Part shown: piece after piece, positions 17,756 to 26,462 of the stretch
How positions within the stretch are numbered: position 1 is the first letter of the stretch
Layout of the letters: every line of letters starts with the position of its first letter
Made by a program: the position numbers and the translations under genes
Assembly (NCBI GenBank): GCA_001403775.1
Contig: CYUG01000011.1
Location: 395,051 to 459,050 of the forward strand
Direction of reading: 5' to 3'
Length of the DNA: 64,000 nucleotides
From: Dermabacter indicis
GTDB lineage: Bacteria > Actinomycetota > Actinomycetes > Actinomycetales > Dermabacteraceae
Notes under the pieces: generated by a model
Database searches by the model: none
What the model was told of the DNA's origin: nothing
What the model saw: only the letters and a program-made list of their open reading frames with translations

Positions 17756-19293
17756 TAGTCGTGTTTCGAGGGATCCGACCAGTGGCCGGCCTTACGCTCC
17801 GCTTCCATCGCACCGAGGCGGTCCATGCGCTGCTTGACGCGCACCCGGCGCACCTCGCGCTTTTCTTGACGGGTGGGGCGCGTGCGCTCCTCAAGCCGCA
17901 TATCCGTACCGCGCTGGCCGAGGAACTCGGCACCCGTGACCATGGTCGGCTCCCAATCAAACACGACCGCGTCCTCACCCGGGCCGATCACGACCGTGTC
18001 GCCGGCTTTCGCGCCCTTCTTGAAGAGCTCGTCCTCAATGCCGAGCCGGTTAAGGCGATCGGCAAGGTAGCCCACGGCCTCGTCGTTCGCGAACGACGTC
18101 TGGCGCACCCAGCGCTCAGGTTTATCTCCCCGAATGCGATACACGAGTTGACCGTCGAATTGCTCCGGCGTGATCGAGAAGTCACTCGAGTCCTGATCTT
18201 CGGGCGTGAGGGTGATCGTAGGGCGCTCTTCCCGCTCGAGATCCGGGGTTTCCTTGCGCTGGGTCTCGACGAGCGATCCAAGCGTGAGCGCGAGCTCGCG
18301 AAGTCCCTTGCGTGTGAGAGCCGAAACCTCGAGCAGGGGAGCGCCGCGCGCGGCCAGTTCTTCGCGAACCATGTCGGCCATATCCGAGCCGTCAGGCATA
18401 TCAACCTTATTGAGCACGATCACGGTGGGCCGCTCCATGAGCGGCGGCAAGCCGAGCCTGCTTGATTCGCTATCGAGCCTTTCGGCATACGTGCGAAGTT
18501 CGTTCTCAATCAGTTCGAGATCGTGGACAGGATTGCGATCCGCCTCCATCGTTGCCGCATCGAGCACGTGCACGATCACGTGGCAGCGCTCGATATGCCG
18601 CAGGAAGTCGAGACCAAGCCCCTTGCCTTCCGAGGCGCCCGGGATAAGACCGGGAACATCCGCCATCGTAAAGCGGAATTGTTCCTGTTCGACAACGCCG
18701 AGGTTCGGCGTGAGGGTCGTAAACGGGTAGTCGGCGATCTTCGGGCGGGCCGCGCTCATCGCCGCGATGAGCGAACTCTTGCCCGCACTCGGAAAGCCCA
18801 CGAGCGCCACATCAGCGATCGACTTCATCTCGAGAACGAGCGAGCGCTCCTCACCCGGCTCGCCAAGAAGGGCGAATCCCGGTGCCTTGCGCTTCGAACT
18901 CGCGAGGGCCGCATTGCCGAGGCCCCCCTTGCCTCCGCGCGCCGCGACGAATCGCGTGCCTTCGCCAACGAGGTCCGCGAGGAACTTGCCCTGCTTGTCG
19001 CGCACCACGGTGCCTTCGGGAACCTGGAGAACGAGGTCCTGGCCCTTCGTGCCCTCGCGGAAATCGCCCTTGCCAAAGCCGCCGGACTCCGCGCGGCGGT
19101 GCGGGAGGTGGTGAAAGTCCATGAGGGTTGTGACGTTACGCGACACCTCGAGAACAACGTTGCCGCCATCACCGCCATTAGCGCCGTCGGGGCCTGCGAG
19201 AGGCTTGAACTTTTCACGCTTGATCGAGGCGCAGCCATTGCCGCCATCACCGCCGGTGATGTGGAGAACGGCGCGGTCAATGAAGGTTGCCAT
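17755..19293 (-). CDS. obgE: GTPase ObgE/CgtA
   Basis: 512 residues from ATG 19293 (GAAAGG site). It has the glycine-rich Obg fold (residues 1-160), the G domain with [10 protein letters not shown] (G1), [15 protein letters not shown] (G3) and NKVDMPD (G4), then an actinobacterial OCT domain and a basic tail (…[18 protein letters not shown]…). It is involved in late 50S assembly and the stress response. It follows rplU-rpmA as in most bacteria, with a terminator-like hairpin between. Confidence 0.96.
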   Translation of the reverse strand: MATFIDRAVLHITGGDGGNGCASIKREKFKPLAGPDGANGGDGGNVVLEVSRNVTTLMDFHHLPHRRAESGGFGKGDFREGTKGQDLVLQVPEGTVVRDKQGKFLADLVGEGTRFVAARGGKGGLGNAALASSKRKAPGFALLGEPGEERSLVLEMKSIADVALVGFPSAGKSSLIAAMSAARPKIADYPFTTLTPNLGVVEQEQFRFTMADVPGLIPGASEGKGLGLDFLRHIERCHVIVHVLDAATMEADRNPVHDLELIENELRTYAERLDSESSRLGLPPLMERPTVIVLNKVDMPDGSDMADMVREELAARGAPLLEVSALTRKGLRELALTLGSLVETQRKETPDLEREERPTITLTPEDQDSSDFSITPEQFDGQLVYRIRGDKPERWVRQTSFANDEAVGYLADRLNRLGIEDELFKKGAKAGDTVVIGPGEDAVVFDWEPTMVTGAEFLGQRGTDMRLEERTRPTRQEKREVRRVRVKQRMDRLGAMEAERKAGHWSDPSKHD

Positions 19294-19382
19294 GGTGGCC
19301 TTTCGACGCGAGCGGAAGCGCACGAGCGCTCGTGCAACCAGCCTAAGCTGATCCGCTCAAGAGTGCAGGGAAGTTAAACGCA

Positions 19383-19417
19383 AGGCGGGGAAGAGCCCCA
19401 AGGGCACTTCCCCGCCT
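19383..19417 (-). terminator. Hairpin after rpmA
   Basis: A perfect 11-bp inverted repeat (AGGCGGGGAAG / CTTCCCCGCCT) with a 13-base loop lies 24 bases after the rpmA stop and about 90 bases before obgE. The minus-strand sequence after it is only weakly T-rich, so partial termination is plausible. Confidence 0.65.
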
Positions 19418-19440
19418 CACCTGTGAAAGTGGGGCCGACC

Positions 19441-19695
19441 TCAGGCCGAGGCCACCACGTTCACCACGTTACGGTCGCGCTTGCGCGCGAACTCAACGAC
19501 GCCCTCGGTAAGAGCGAAAAGCGTGTCGTCGCCGCCACGGCCAACGCCCTGGCCGGGGTGGAAGCGGGTGCCGCGCTGGCGAACGATGATCTCGCCCGCG
19601 CCGACTTCCTGGCCTGCGTAGCGCTTCACGCCGAGGCGCTGAGCGTTCGAGTCGCGGCCGTTCTTCGAGGAGCTAACGCCCTTCTTTGATGCCAT
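19441..19695 (-). CDS. rpmA: 50S ribosomal protein L27
   Basis: 84 residues starting [20 protein letters not shown], the conserved L27 N-terminus that reaches toward the peptidyl-transferase centre. Family length. It lies 33 bases after rplU. The following hairpin may set the ribosomal-protein to obgE ratio. Confidence 0.98.
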   Translation of the reverse strand: MASKKGVSSSKNGRDSNAQRLGVKRYAGQEVGAGEIIVRQRGTRFHPGQGVGRGGDDTLFALTEGVVEFARKRDRNVVNVVASA

Positions 19696-19728
19696 GAGTC
19701 AGTACCTTCTCTCGATGTTTGAGATCGC

Positions 19729-20037
19729 TCAGGCGATCTTCGTGACCTTGAGCCGAGTCAGTTCCTGACGGTGGCCCTGGCGCTTTGTGTAGCCGGTCTT
19801 GTTCTTAAACTTGAGGATGCGAACCTTGGAACCGCGGAAATCCTCAATCTTCTCAGCGGTCACGGAGACCTTCTCGAGGTCTTCCTTTGCGGAGGTCACC
19901 TTGTCACCGTCAACCAGGAGGACGGGAGCGAACTCTACGGTGTCGCCCGCCTCGCCGGCCACGCGGTTGATCACGATGGTGTCACCGACCGACACCTTCT
20001 CCTGACGACCGCCTGCGCGGACGATTGCGTACACCAC
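19729..20037 (-). CDS. rplU: 50S ribosomal protein L21
   Basis: 102 residues with the L21 signature (VYAIVRAGGRQEKV… and KNKTGYTKRQGHRQ). Starts with two adjacent GTG codons; the first gives the usual MVYAIV start. First gene of rplU-rpmA. The 243-base gap to the RNase E/G gene upstream probably holds its promoter and leader. Confidence 0.97.
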   Translation of the reverse strand: MVYAIVRAGGRQEKVSVGDTIVINRVAGEAGDTVEFAPVLLVDGDKVTSAKEDLEKVSVTAEKIEDFRGSKVRILKFKNKTGYTKRQGHRQELTRLKVTKIA

Positions 20038-20280
20038 GTCACTGCTCTTTTCTCGTTTGCTGACAATTTATGCTGGATGTTTTCCCTCGAACCGCGCGGG
20101 GCACCGAATGGGGCTTCACGGCCAAAGCCGAAAACGCAACCGCGAGAACCGCTGCGGGAAGGAAAAGTCTACGGCACGAAATGCACCGACGTATAGCTTA
20201 CGAAATGCGTTCTCCAGATTCAACCGGCGCAGGCACCACGACCTGCGAAAACACCCGGGAATGCTGTGGAACTCATCACG

Positions 20281-23259
20281 TCACTCGCCTTGTGGCTCCC
20301 CACTGTGATCCACGGCCGTGGCCTCGGTCTCAGTCGGGGCTTCCTCTGCAACTTCGAGCGCTTCCGGTTCTGCGGCATCTGAAGGCTTCTCTCGCGAGGC
20401 CGCCGCCTTCTGCTCCTCGATCGGCGCAATCACCTGACCGTCGACCGTCACCTCGGGAGCCGAGTGCCCGGTGCTCGCCGCGGCGATCGAAGCGATCGTT
20501 GCCCTGGCAAGAGCGCGCGATGCTTCATTCTCCTCGAGGCGGTGAACGTCCGAGGCTGATTTCGAATCCACGAGATCCTGAACGGCGTCCTTCGCGGCGT
20601 CCGCCTTGTTCTCGGAAGGGGAGCCCTTCGATTCGCGGCCCTTCGATTTACCCGAATCGTTTTCGGTGCTCCTCGACTTCTTCGAACGCTTGCGCGACTT
20701 CCTGGGCTCGTCGTCAAACGCCGGGGGCTCGTGGTGATGCTGACCGTCGAGATCGATCTGGATGCCGCGGCCATTGCAGGATTCGCACATGCTCGAGAAG
20801 GTTTCCACGAGCCCCGCGCCCACGCGCTTACGGGTCATTTGCACGAGTCCCAGGCTCGTCACTTCCGCAACCTGATGCTTGGTGCGATCGCGCGAGAGGC
20901 ACTCGATCATGCGGCGCAACACGAGGTCGCGGTTGGCCTCGAGAACCATGTCGATGAAGTCCACGACGATGATGCCGCCGATATCGCGAAGGCGAAGCTG
21001 GCGCACAATCTCTTCGGCTGCTTCAAGGTTGTTGCGCGTCACGGTCTCTTCGAGCGAGCCGCCCGTTCCCGTGAACTTGCCCGTGTTGACGTCAACGACG
21101 GTCATGGCCTCGGTGCGGTCGATCACGAGTGAGCCGCCCGAGGGCAGGTAAACCTTGCGATCCATGGCCTTCATAAGCTGCTCGTCCACGCGGTACTTCG
21201 CGAAGGAGTCTTTCTCCCCCACGTGCTTCGTCACACGCTCGAGGAGATCGGGGGCGACTTCGCTGATGTACTCGTGAAGCTCCCTGTACACGCTCTCGCC
21301 TTCAACGATGAGCGAGGTAAAGTCTTCATTGAAGATGTCACGCACGACCTTGATCGCAAGATCGGGTTCGGTCGAGAGCGCTGTGGGGGCATTCTTGCCC
21401 TTGGCGCTCGCCTTCTCGATCTTCTCCCACTGCTTCTGGAGTCGCTCAACATCCCGCGTGAGCTCTTCCTCGCTCGCGCCCTCGGCAGCGGTGCGCACGA
21501 TGACGCCCGCCTCGGCGGGGACGATCGACTTCAGGATTTTCTTGAGGCGCGAACGCTCCTTATCGGGGAGCTTGCGGCTGATGCCCGTCATCGACCCGCC
21601 GGGGACATACACGAGATAGCGTCCGGGCAGCGAAATCTGGCTCGTGAGGCGCGCACCCTTGTGGCCGATCGGGTCCTTCGTCACCTGGACGAGCACGGGA
21701 TCGCCGGCTTTGAGCGCCGACTCGATGCGGCGTGGCTGGCCTTCGAGCCCCGCGGCATCCCAGTTCACTTCGCCCGCGTACAGCACGGCGTTTCGGCCGC
21801 GACCGATGTCCACGAACGCCGCCTCCATCGAGGGAAGAACGTTCTGCACCTTGCCCAGGTAAACGTTGCCCACCATCGAGGTGTGCGACTTTTGCGCGAC
21901 GTAGTGCTCCACGAGGATGTTGTCTTCGAGAACAACGATCTGCGTGCGACCCGGTCGCTCACGCACGATCATGGTGCGCTTCACGGACTCGCGGCGCGCA
22001 AGGAACTCCGACTCGGTGATCGAGTGGCGGCGCCTTCCCGATTCGCGGCCTTCGCGCCGGCGCTGCTTCTTCGCCTCGAGGCGGGTCGAGCCCTTGACGG
22101 CCTTGACCTCGTCGCGGGTCTCGCGAACCTTGACAACGGTGTTGGGCGGATCATCGGGCTGGGGCTCATCGGAGCTTCCCGAGCTGCGACGGCGGCGACG
22201 CCGGCGGCGGCTCGAATTGCCCGAGTCGTCGTTACTGTCGCTTTCACTGTCGCTCGAACCATCTCCCTCGGGCGAGGCGGCGGAGGAATCTTTCGCCTCG
22301 CCCTCGGCGCCATTGTTCTGGTTCGAGTCGTCGTCACCCTTGCCACCGCGACCGCGCCGACCGCGACCGCCGCGACGGCGGCGACGGCGCGAGCTGCGCT
22401 GCGTGTCGTCGTTCTCGGAATCGCCGGATTTTTCCGAGTCGCTGCCGTTCGAATCATCATCCTCGTCGCTCGAGGAGCTTTCTTCGGCATCGCGCTTCTT
22501 CTTACCCCGGCGTTCGGTGCGAGCTGCTTCGCGCGATTCGCGCTCCGCACGTTCGATCGCCGCGCGGCGGGCTGCTTCGAGGTCGGGTGCACCGAAGGTG
22601 ATATCCACGGAAGCCTCGGCGAATGGATCGTCCGAGGCGTCGTCACCGTCATCTTCGCTCGACTCCTCGTTCTGCTCCGCAGTCGGGGTCGGGGCCTGGA
22701 ACAATAGGGAAGCGAAGTCAAGCATGTCGGGGGCCGACGCCTCCTCGCTCACCTCGACACTTTGGCGAGAATCGGCGAGGGCCTTGAGGTCGCTCGAAAG
22801 GTCATGGGACGCAGACGGCTTCTCCTCACGAGCCTCGTCGTTCGTTTCCTGCTCGATACTGCTGCCCTCGGGGAGCGAGTTCTGAGTGCTCTCTTCGGCC
22901 GCGTGATGAATCGCTTCACGATCCGAAGCGTCGGTATGTGGCTGCGCGGGGCGGGCGCTTTGTGTGGCAGGCTCGGCCTTTGCCGACGGCGCCTGAGCGG
23001 CGGCGTTCTTCACCTTTGCCTGTTCCGCTTCTCGCTTTGCGGTGAGACGACGCTCGCGAAGATTCAGGGGCTTCGCATCGCTCACGACGGCGCTCTCCTG
23101 GGCAGGGACGCTCGTGTGCGCGGTGGTGTTCAACACCGGCTGCCCGGTGTTCACCGAGGGGGCGCCCGCGGGGGCTCCGGCGGCGCGTCGCGCTCGTCGT
23201 CGAGGGCGCGGGGTGCCCTCGGTACTCGAGGAATCGTTCTGAGGATCCACTTCAGCCAT
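20281..23259 (-). CDS. rne: Ribonuclease E/G family endoribonuclease
   Basis: 992 residues from ATG 23259 (GGAG site). The first 410 residues are disordered: Ala/Pro/Glu-rich, acidic Asp/Ser runs and several Arg blocks. The S1 RNA-binding domain (…NVYLGKVQNVLPSMEAAFVD…) and RNase E catalytic core follow, with VDVNTGKFTG and VVDFIDM carrying the metal-binding Asp residues and the Zn-link SMCESCNGRG. The C-terminal tail is again Lys/Ser-rich and acidic. Mycobacterial RNase E has the same two-sided disordered layout. It cleaves rRNA precursors and mRNA. Other starts upstream are unlikely. Confidence 0.95.
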   Translation of the reverse strand: MAEVDPQNDSSSTEGTPRPRRRARRAAGAPAGAPSVNTGQPVLNTTAHTSVPAQESAVVSDAKPLNLRERRLTAKREAEQAKVKNAAAQAPSAKAEPATQSARPAQPHTDASDREAIHHAAEESTQNSLPEGSSIEQETNDEAREEKPSASHDLSSDLKALADSRQSVEVSEEASAPDMLDFASLLFQAPTPTAEQNEESSEDDGDDASDDPFAEASVDITFGAPDLEAARRAAIERAERESREAARTERRGKKKRDAEESSSSDEDDDSNGSDSEKSGDSENDDTQRSSRRRRRRGGRGRRGRGGKGDDDSNQNNGAEGEAKDSSAASPEGDGSSDSESDSNDDSGNSSRRRRRRRRSSGSSDEPQPDDPPNTVVKVRETRDEVKAVKGSTRLEAKKQRRREGRESGRRRHSITESEFLARRESVKRTMIVRERPGRTQIVVLEDNILVEHYVAQKSHTSMVGNVYLGKVQNVLPSMEAAFVDIGRGRNAVLYAGEVNWDAAGLEGQPRRIESALKAGDPVLVQVTKDPIGHKGARLTSQISLPGRYLVYVPGGSMTGISRKLPDKERSRLKKILKSIVPAEAGVIVRTAAEGASEEELTRDVERLQKQWEKIEKASAKGKNAPTALSTEPDLAIKVVRDIFNEDFTSLIVEGESVYRELHEYISEVAPDLLERVTKHVGEKDSFAKYRVDEQLMKAMDRKVYLPSGGSLVIDRTEAMTVVDVNTGKFTGTGGSLEETVTRNNLEAAEEIVRQLRLRDIGGIIVVDFIDMVLEANRDLVLRRMIECLSRDRTKHQVAEVTSLGLVQMTRKRVGAGLVETFSSMCESCNGRGIQIDLDGQHHHEPPAFDDEPRKSRKRSKKSRSTENDSGKSKGRESKGSPSENKADAAKDAVQDLVDSKSASDVHRLEENEASRALARATIASIAAASTGHSAPEVTVDGQVIAPIEEQKAAASREKPSDAAEPEALEVAEEAPTETEATAVDHSGEPQGE

Positions 23260-23772
23260 GTGGCTGCTCCGTTCTAGGGCGGCCCAGCGCATCCTGGTGC
23301 TGCCATGTGTCATCGCCCGTGGGCGGAAGCCGAATAAACCTCCCCCTTCGCGCTGCTCTGGTCGAGCGCTGCGACACCCGGAGCCTTGCGTCACGGCCAA
23401 AGCGTGGCCGGAGCGGCACCCGAGAACGGGGGATCCTTTACGCCGGATGCGTCGGCGTAAACATCGCTCCCAGTATCGCATACGAAAGCGCGAATCGCTT
23501 GCAGGCAGGCAACCGTCGGACACTTCTCGAGCGACCGCGCAGCGAAACAACTGCCCCCGCAAGCAGCGACGCGCCACCCGCATCAGCACCATTTTCGCGA
23601 GCCGACCATTGCATAAAACGGTGTGGGCGACACGGCAAAAACCGCAGGCCAGAAACGCCTTAGAGGCGTAGAATGACGAGCAGCAAAACCGGGCCCAAAG
23701 TCCCGACCAAGCGCCCTCAAGGTTCCTAGCCTGAGGGTGAATCCCTCTATCCCTCACTAGCAAAGGACGCCC
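23260..23772. promoter_or_regulatory. Divergent intergenic region rne / cydA
   Basis: A 513-base region without a credible gene. It must hold the promoters of both the RNase E/G gene and cydABDC. No clear sigma-70 pair stands out. Close to cydA a TAGAAT occurs near 23,667 and could be a -10 element. The last 60 bases before cydA contain an interesting inverted-repeat set described separately. Confidence 0.5.
23714..23756 (+). promoter_or_regulatory. Overlapping inverted repeats in cydA leader
   Basis: TGAGGG at 23732-23737 can pair with CCCTCA at 23714-23719 (stem extended by AGG/CCT) or with CCCTCA at 23751-23756. The two stems exclude each other and the second ends 16 bases before the cydA ATG, near its AAAGGA site. 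This is either an RNA switch or a DNA operator. Confidence 0.35.
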
Positions 23773-25347
23773 ATGGAAGCGCTCGATCTCGCGCGGTGGC
23801 AGTTCGGTATCACGACCGTCTACCACTTCATTTTCGTGCCGCTCACGATTGGCCTTTCGCTCCTCGTCGCGATCATGCAAACGATCGCCGTGCGCGCGAA
23901 GGATCCTGTGAAGGCCGACTCGTGGACGCGCATTACGAAATTCTTCGGCTCGATGCTCATCGTGAACTTCGGCATCGGCATCGCGACCGGCATCGTCCAG
24001 GAGTTCCAGTTCGGCCTCAACTGGTCTGAATACTCCCGCTTTGTTGGCGACATTTTCGGCGCCCCTCTCGCGCTCGAGGGCCTCGCGGCCTTCTTCCTGG
24101 AGTCAACCTTCCTGGGCCTGTGGATCTTCGGTTGGAACCGCCTCCCGAAGGGCGTTCACCTCCTCACGATCTGGATGGTCGCGATCGGCACCACCCTCTC
24201 GGCGTACTTCATCATCGCCGCGAACTCCTTCATGCAGCACCCCGTCGCCGCGGTCTTCAATCCCGAGACCGGTCGCGCCGAGCTCGACCCGTCGCAGGGC
24301 GGAATTTTCGCGCTCCTCACGAACGTCACGACGCTCGCGGCATTCCCCCACGTGATCGCGGGTGCGTGGCTCGTGGCCGGCTGCTTTGTCACGGGCATCG
24401 CCGCCTGGCACATGGTGAAGAACCACAAGCGCGCCGAGGATCAAGCCCTCACGAGCGAGGACCGCACTGCCGCCGGCCACCTCGCGAAGAACGTATGGCG
24501 CCCCGCGACCCGCTTCGGCGTTCTTGTCATGGTCGTCTCGGCCGTGGGCCTGTTTGCTTCCGGCGATTTCCAGGGCAAGCTCATGTTCGAGCAGCAACCC
24601 ATGAAAATGGCTTCAGCCGAGGCACTGTGCCACACCGAGACCGGCGCGAACTTCTCGATTCTCTCGGTTGCCGGACCTCGCGCCTTCTCCCAGGACTGCA
24701 ACGACATCTCGCACATCATCGAGGTCCCCTACGTCACGTCGATCCTCGCGACGAACGACCCGAACGCGACCCTCAAGGGCGTGACTGAGCTCAACGCCGA
24801 GTACAAGGAAAAGTTCGGCGCCACCGCCGTTGATGCGAGCGGCAAGACGGTCGACGTCGACTACCGCCCGAATCTCTTCGTCACCTACTGGTCCTTCCGG
24901 CTCATGATCGGCTTTGCCGTCTTCTGTGGAATCCTCGCGGTATGGGCGTTTTGGATTACGCGCGGCAAGGGCGAGAACGCCCGGACCTCGGGCTCGACCT
25001 GGTTTGCGCGCTTCGCGCTCTTCTCGATTCCCATGCCGTTCCTCGCGAACGCTTTCGGTTGGATCTTCACCGAGATGGGCCGTCAGCCGTGGATCGTCGC
25101 CCCCTCGCCCGACGGCGATCCCCTCGTGCGGCTCCTCACGATGCAGGGCGTTTCCGGCCACGACGGGTGGCAGGTCATCGTCTCGCTCGTGGTCTTCACG
25201 CTCCTCTACGGCGTGCTCGCCGTCGTGTGGTACTACCTCATGCACAAGCAAGCCGTGAAAGGTATCAAGGCCCCGCGCGCTCTCACCCACCATGAAAGCG
25301 CCGCCCGTGAACAGATCGAAACCCCGACCATCAGCTTCGGCTACTGA
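23773..25347 (+). CDS. cydA: Cytochrome bd oxidase subunit I
   Basis: 524 residues, with about nine TM helices. An N-terminal helix with the haem-ligand His lies in VYHFIFVPLTIGLS, the MK-x-A-x-x-EA motif (QPMKMASAEALCH) precedes the periplasmic Q-loop, and the conserved GRQPW motif is in FTEMGRQPWIVAP. The enzyme oxidises menaquinol/ubiquinol and reduces oxygen to water at low oxygen. AAAGGA precedes the ATG. It is followed 19 bases later by cydB. Confidence 0.97.
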   Translation: MEALDLARWQFGITTVYHFIFVPLTIGLSLLVAIMQTIAVRAKDPVKADSWTRITKFFGSMLIVNFGIGIATGIVQEFQFGLNWSEYSRFVGDIFGAPLALEGLAAFFLESTFLGLWIFGWNRLPKGVHLLTIWMVAIGTTLSAYFIIAANSFMQHPVAAVFNPETGRAELDPSQGGIFALLTNVTTLAAFPHVIAGAWLVAGCFVTGIAAWHMVKNHKRAEDQALTSEDRTAAGHLAKNVWRPATRFGVLVMVVSAVGLFASGDFQGKLMFEQQPMKMASAEALCHTETGANFSILSVAGPRAFSQDCNDISHIIEVPYVTSILATNDPNATLKGVTELNAEYKEKFGATAVDASGKTVDVDYRPNLFVTYWSFRLMIGFAVFCGILAVWAFWITRGKGENARTSGSTWFARFALFSIPMPFLANAFGWIFTEMGRQPWIVAPSPDGDPLVRLLTMQGVSGHDGWQVIVSLVVFTLLYGVLAVVWYYLMHKQAVKGIKAPRALTHHESAAREQIETPTISFGY

Positions 25348-25366
25348 GAGAAAGGAGTAGACAATC

Positions 25367-26455
25367 ATGGAAGCAACGTTCCTACAGACTCTGTGGTTCA
25401 TTCTCGTCGCAGTGCTGTTCCTCGGCTACTTCGTTCTCGAGGGCTTCGACTTCGGCGTGGGCATGAACGTCTTCGCACTGGGCAAGGGTGAAGAGAAGCG
25501 CAAGAACCAAATCCTCACGACCATCGGCCCCGTGTGGGACGCAAACGAGGTGTGGATCCTCGTGGGCGGCGGTGCCCTCTTCGCAGCGTTCCCCGAGTGG
25601 TACGCGACGATGTTCTCGGGCTTCTACCTCGCCCTCATCATCATCCTCGTGGCGCTCATCGTGCGCGTGTGCGCATTCAAATACCGCAACAAGGTCGAGA
25701 ATGCCTCTTGGCGTTTCGCCTGGGACGTCTGCCACTTCGTTGGCGGTCTCGTTCCGGCACTCATTTGGGGCGTCGCCGTGGGCAACATTGTTCGCGGCGT
25801 CAATATGGAAGCGAACGCCGGCGGCAAGAGCGTCGTGACCGATTCGCTCTTGGACCTTCTCAATCCCTTCGCGCTGCTCGCGGGCGTCGTTTTCGTGCTT
25901 CTCTTCTGGCTGCACGGCACCCTGTTCCTGGCGCTTCGCACGACGGGAGACGTGCGCACCGACGCCAATAAACTCGCGGGCATCCTCGCGTTCCCCACGA
26001 TCGTTGCTGCGGCGGCATGGGTTCTGTGGGCTCAGATCGCCTACTCGAACAACGCGTGGACCTGGATTCCGCTCGTGATCGCGGCGCTCGCCCTCGTCGG
26101 CGCCCTCGTGCTTAACCGTGCGGGCCGCGAGGGACTCGCGTTCACCTCCACCTCGATCGCCATCGCCTTCGCCACGATCATGGCTTTCGGTGCGATTTTC
26201 CCGAACGTGTTGCCCGCCGCGAACGATCCCGCGCTTTCGCTGACCGTCATGAACGCCTCGAGCACCGAGTACACTCTTCGGGTCATGACGATCGCCACCG
26301 TGATCCTTTTGCCGATCGTTCTCGCCTACCAGGCTTGGGCGTACTGGGTATTCCGCGCTCGTGTCACGGGCGAGGGATTCCCGGCCGCCCATGCGGCGAA
26401 CCTCGCGCGAAAGGCGAAAGAGGGCTACCGCGAAGCCTTCGATACGGAAAGCTAA
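25367..26455 (+). CDS. cydB: Cytochrome bd oxidase subunit II
   Basis: 362 residues, eight to nine TM helices, with conserved YFVLEGFDFGVGM and GPVWDANEVWILVGGGALFA. Partners CydA and stabilises the haems. GAAAGGAG precedes the ATG. Seven bases separate its stop from the TTG start of cydD. Confidence 0.97.
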   Translation: MEATFLQTLWFILVAVLFLGYFVLEGFDFGVGMNVFALGKGEEKRKNQILTTIGPVWDANEVWILVGGGALFAAFPEWYATMFSGFYLALIIILVALIVRVCAFKYRNKVENASWRFAWDVCHFVGGLVPALIWGVAVGNIVRGVNMEANAGGKSVVTDSLLDLLNPFALLAGVVFVLLFWLHGTLFLALRTTGDVRTDANKLAGILAFPTIVAAAAWVLWAQIAYSNNAWTWIPLVIAALALVGALVLNRAGREGLAFTSTSIAIAFATIMAFGAIFPNVLPAANDPALSLTVMNASSTEYTLRVMTIATVILLPIVLAYQAWAYWVFRARVTGEGFPAAHAANLARKAKEGYREAFDTES

Positions 26456-26462
26456 AGGACCT

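Noticed and set aside
20038-20280. Possible small gene between rplU and the RNase E/G gene
   Set aside because: The frames there are short and have no ribosome site or recognisable similarity; it is more likely the rplU promoter and leader.
21223-22707. 494-residue plus-strand frame opposite the RNase E/G gene
   Set aside because: Antisense shadow of a very GC-rich gene; the minus-strand frame has the S1 and catalytic motifs.
26361-26462. Upstream extension of cydD
   Set aside because: Overlaps 95 bases of cydB with Arg/Lys-rich sequence; TTG 26463 with AAAGGACC is better.
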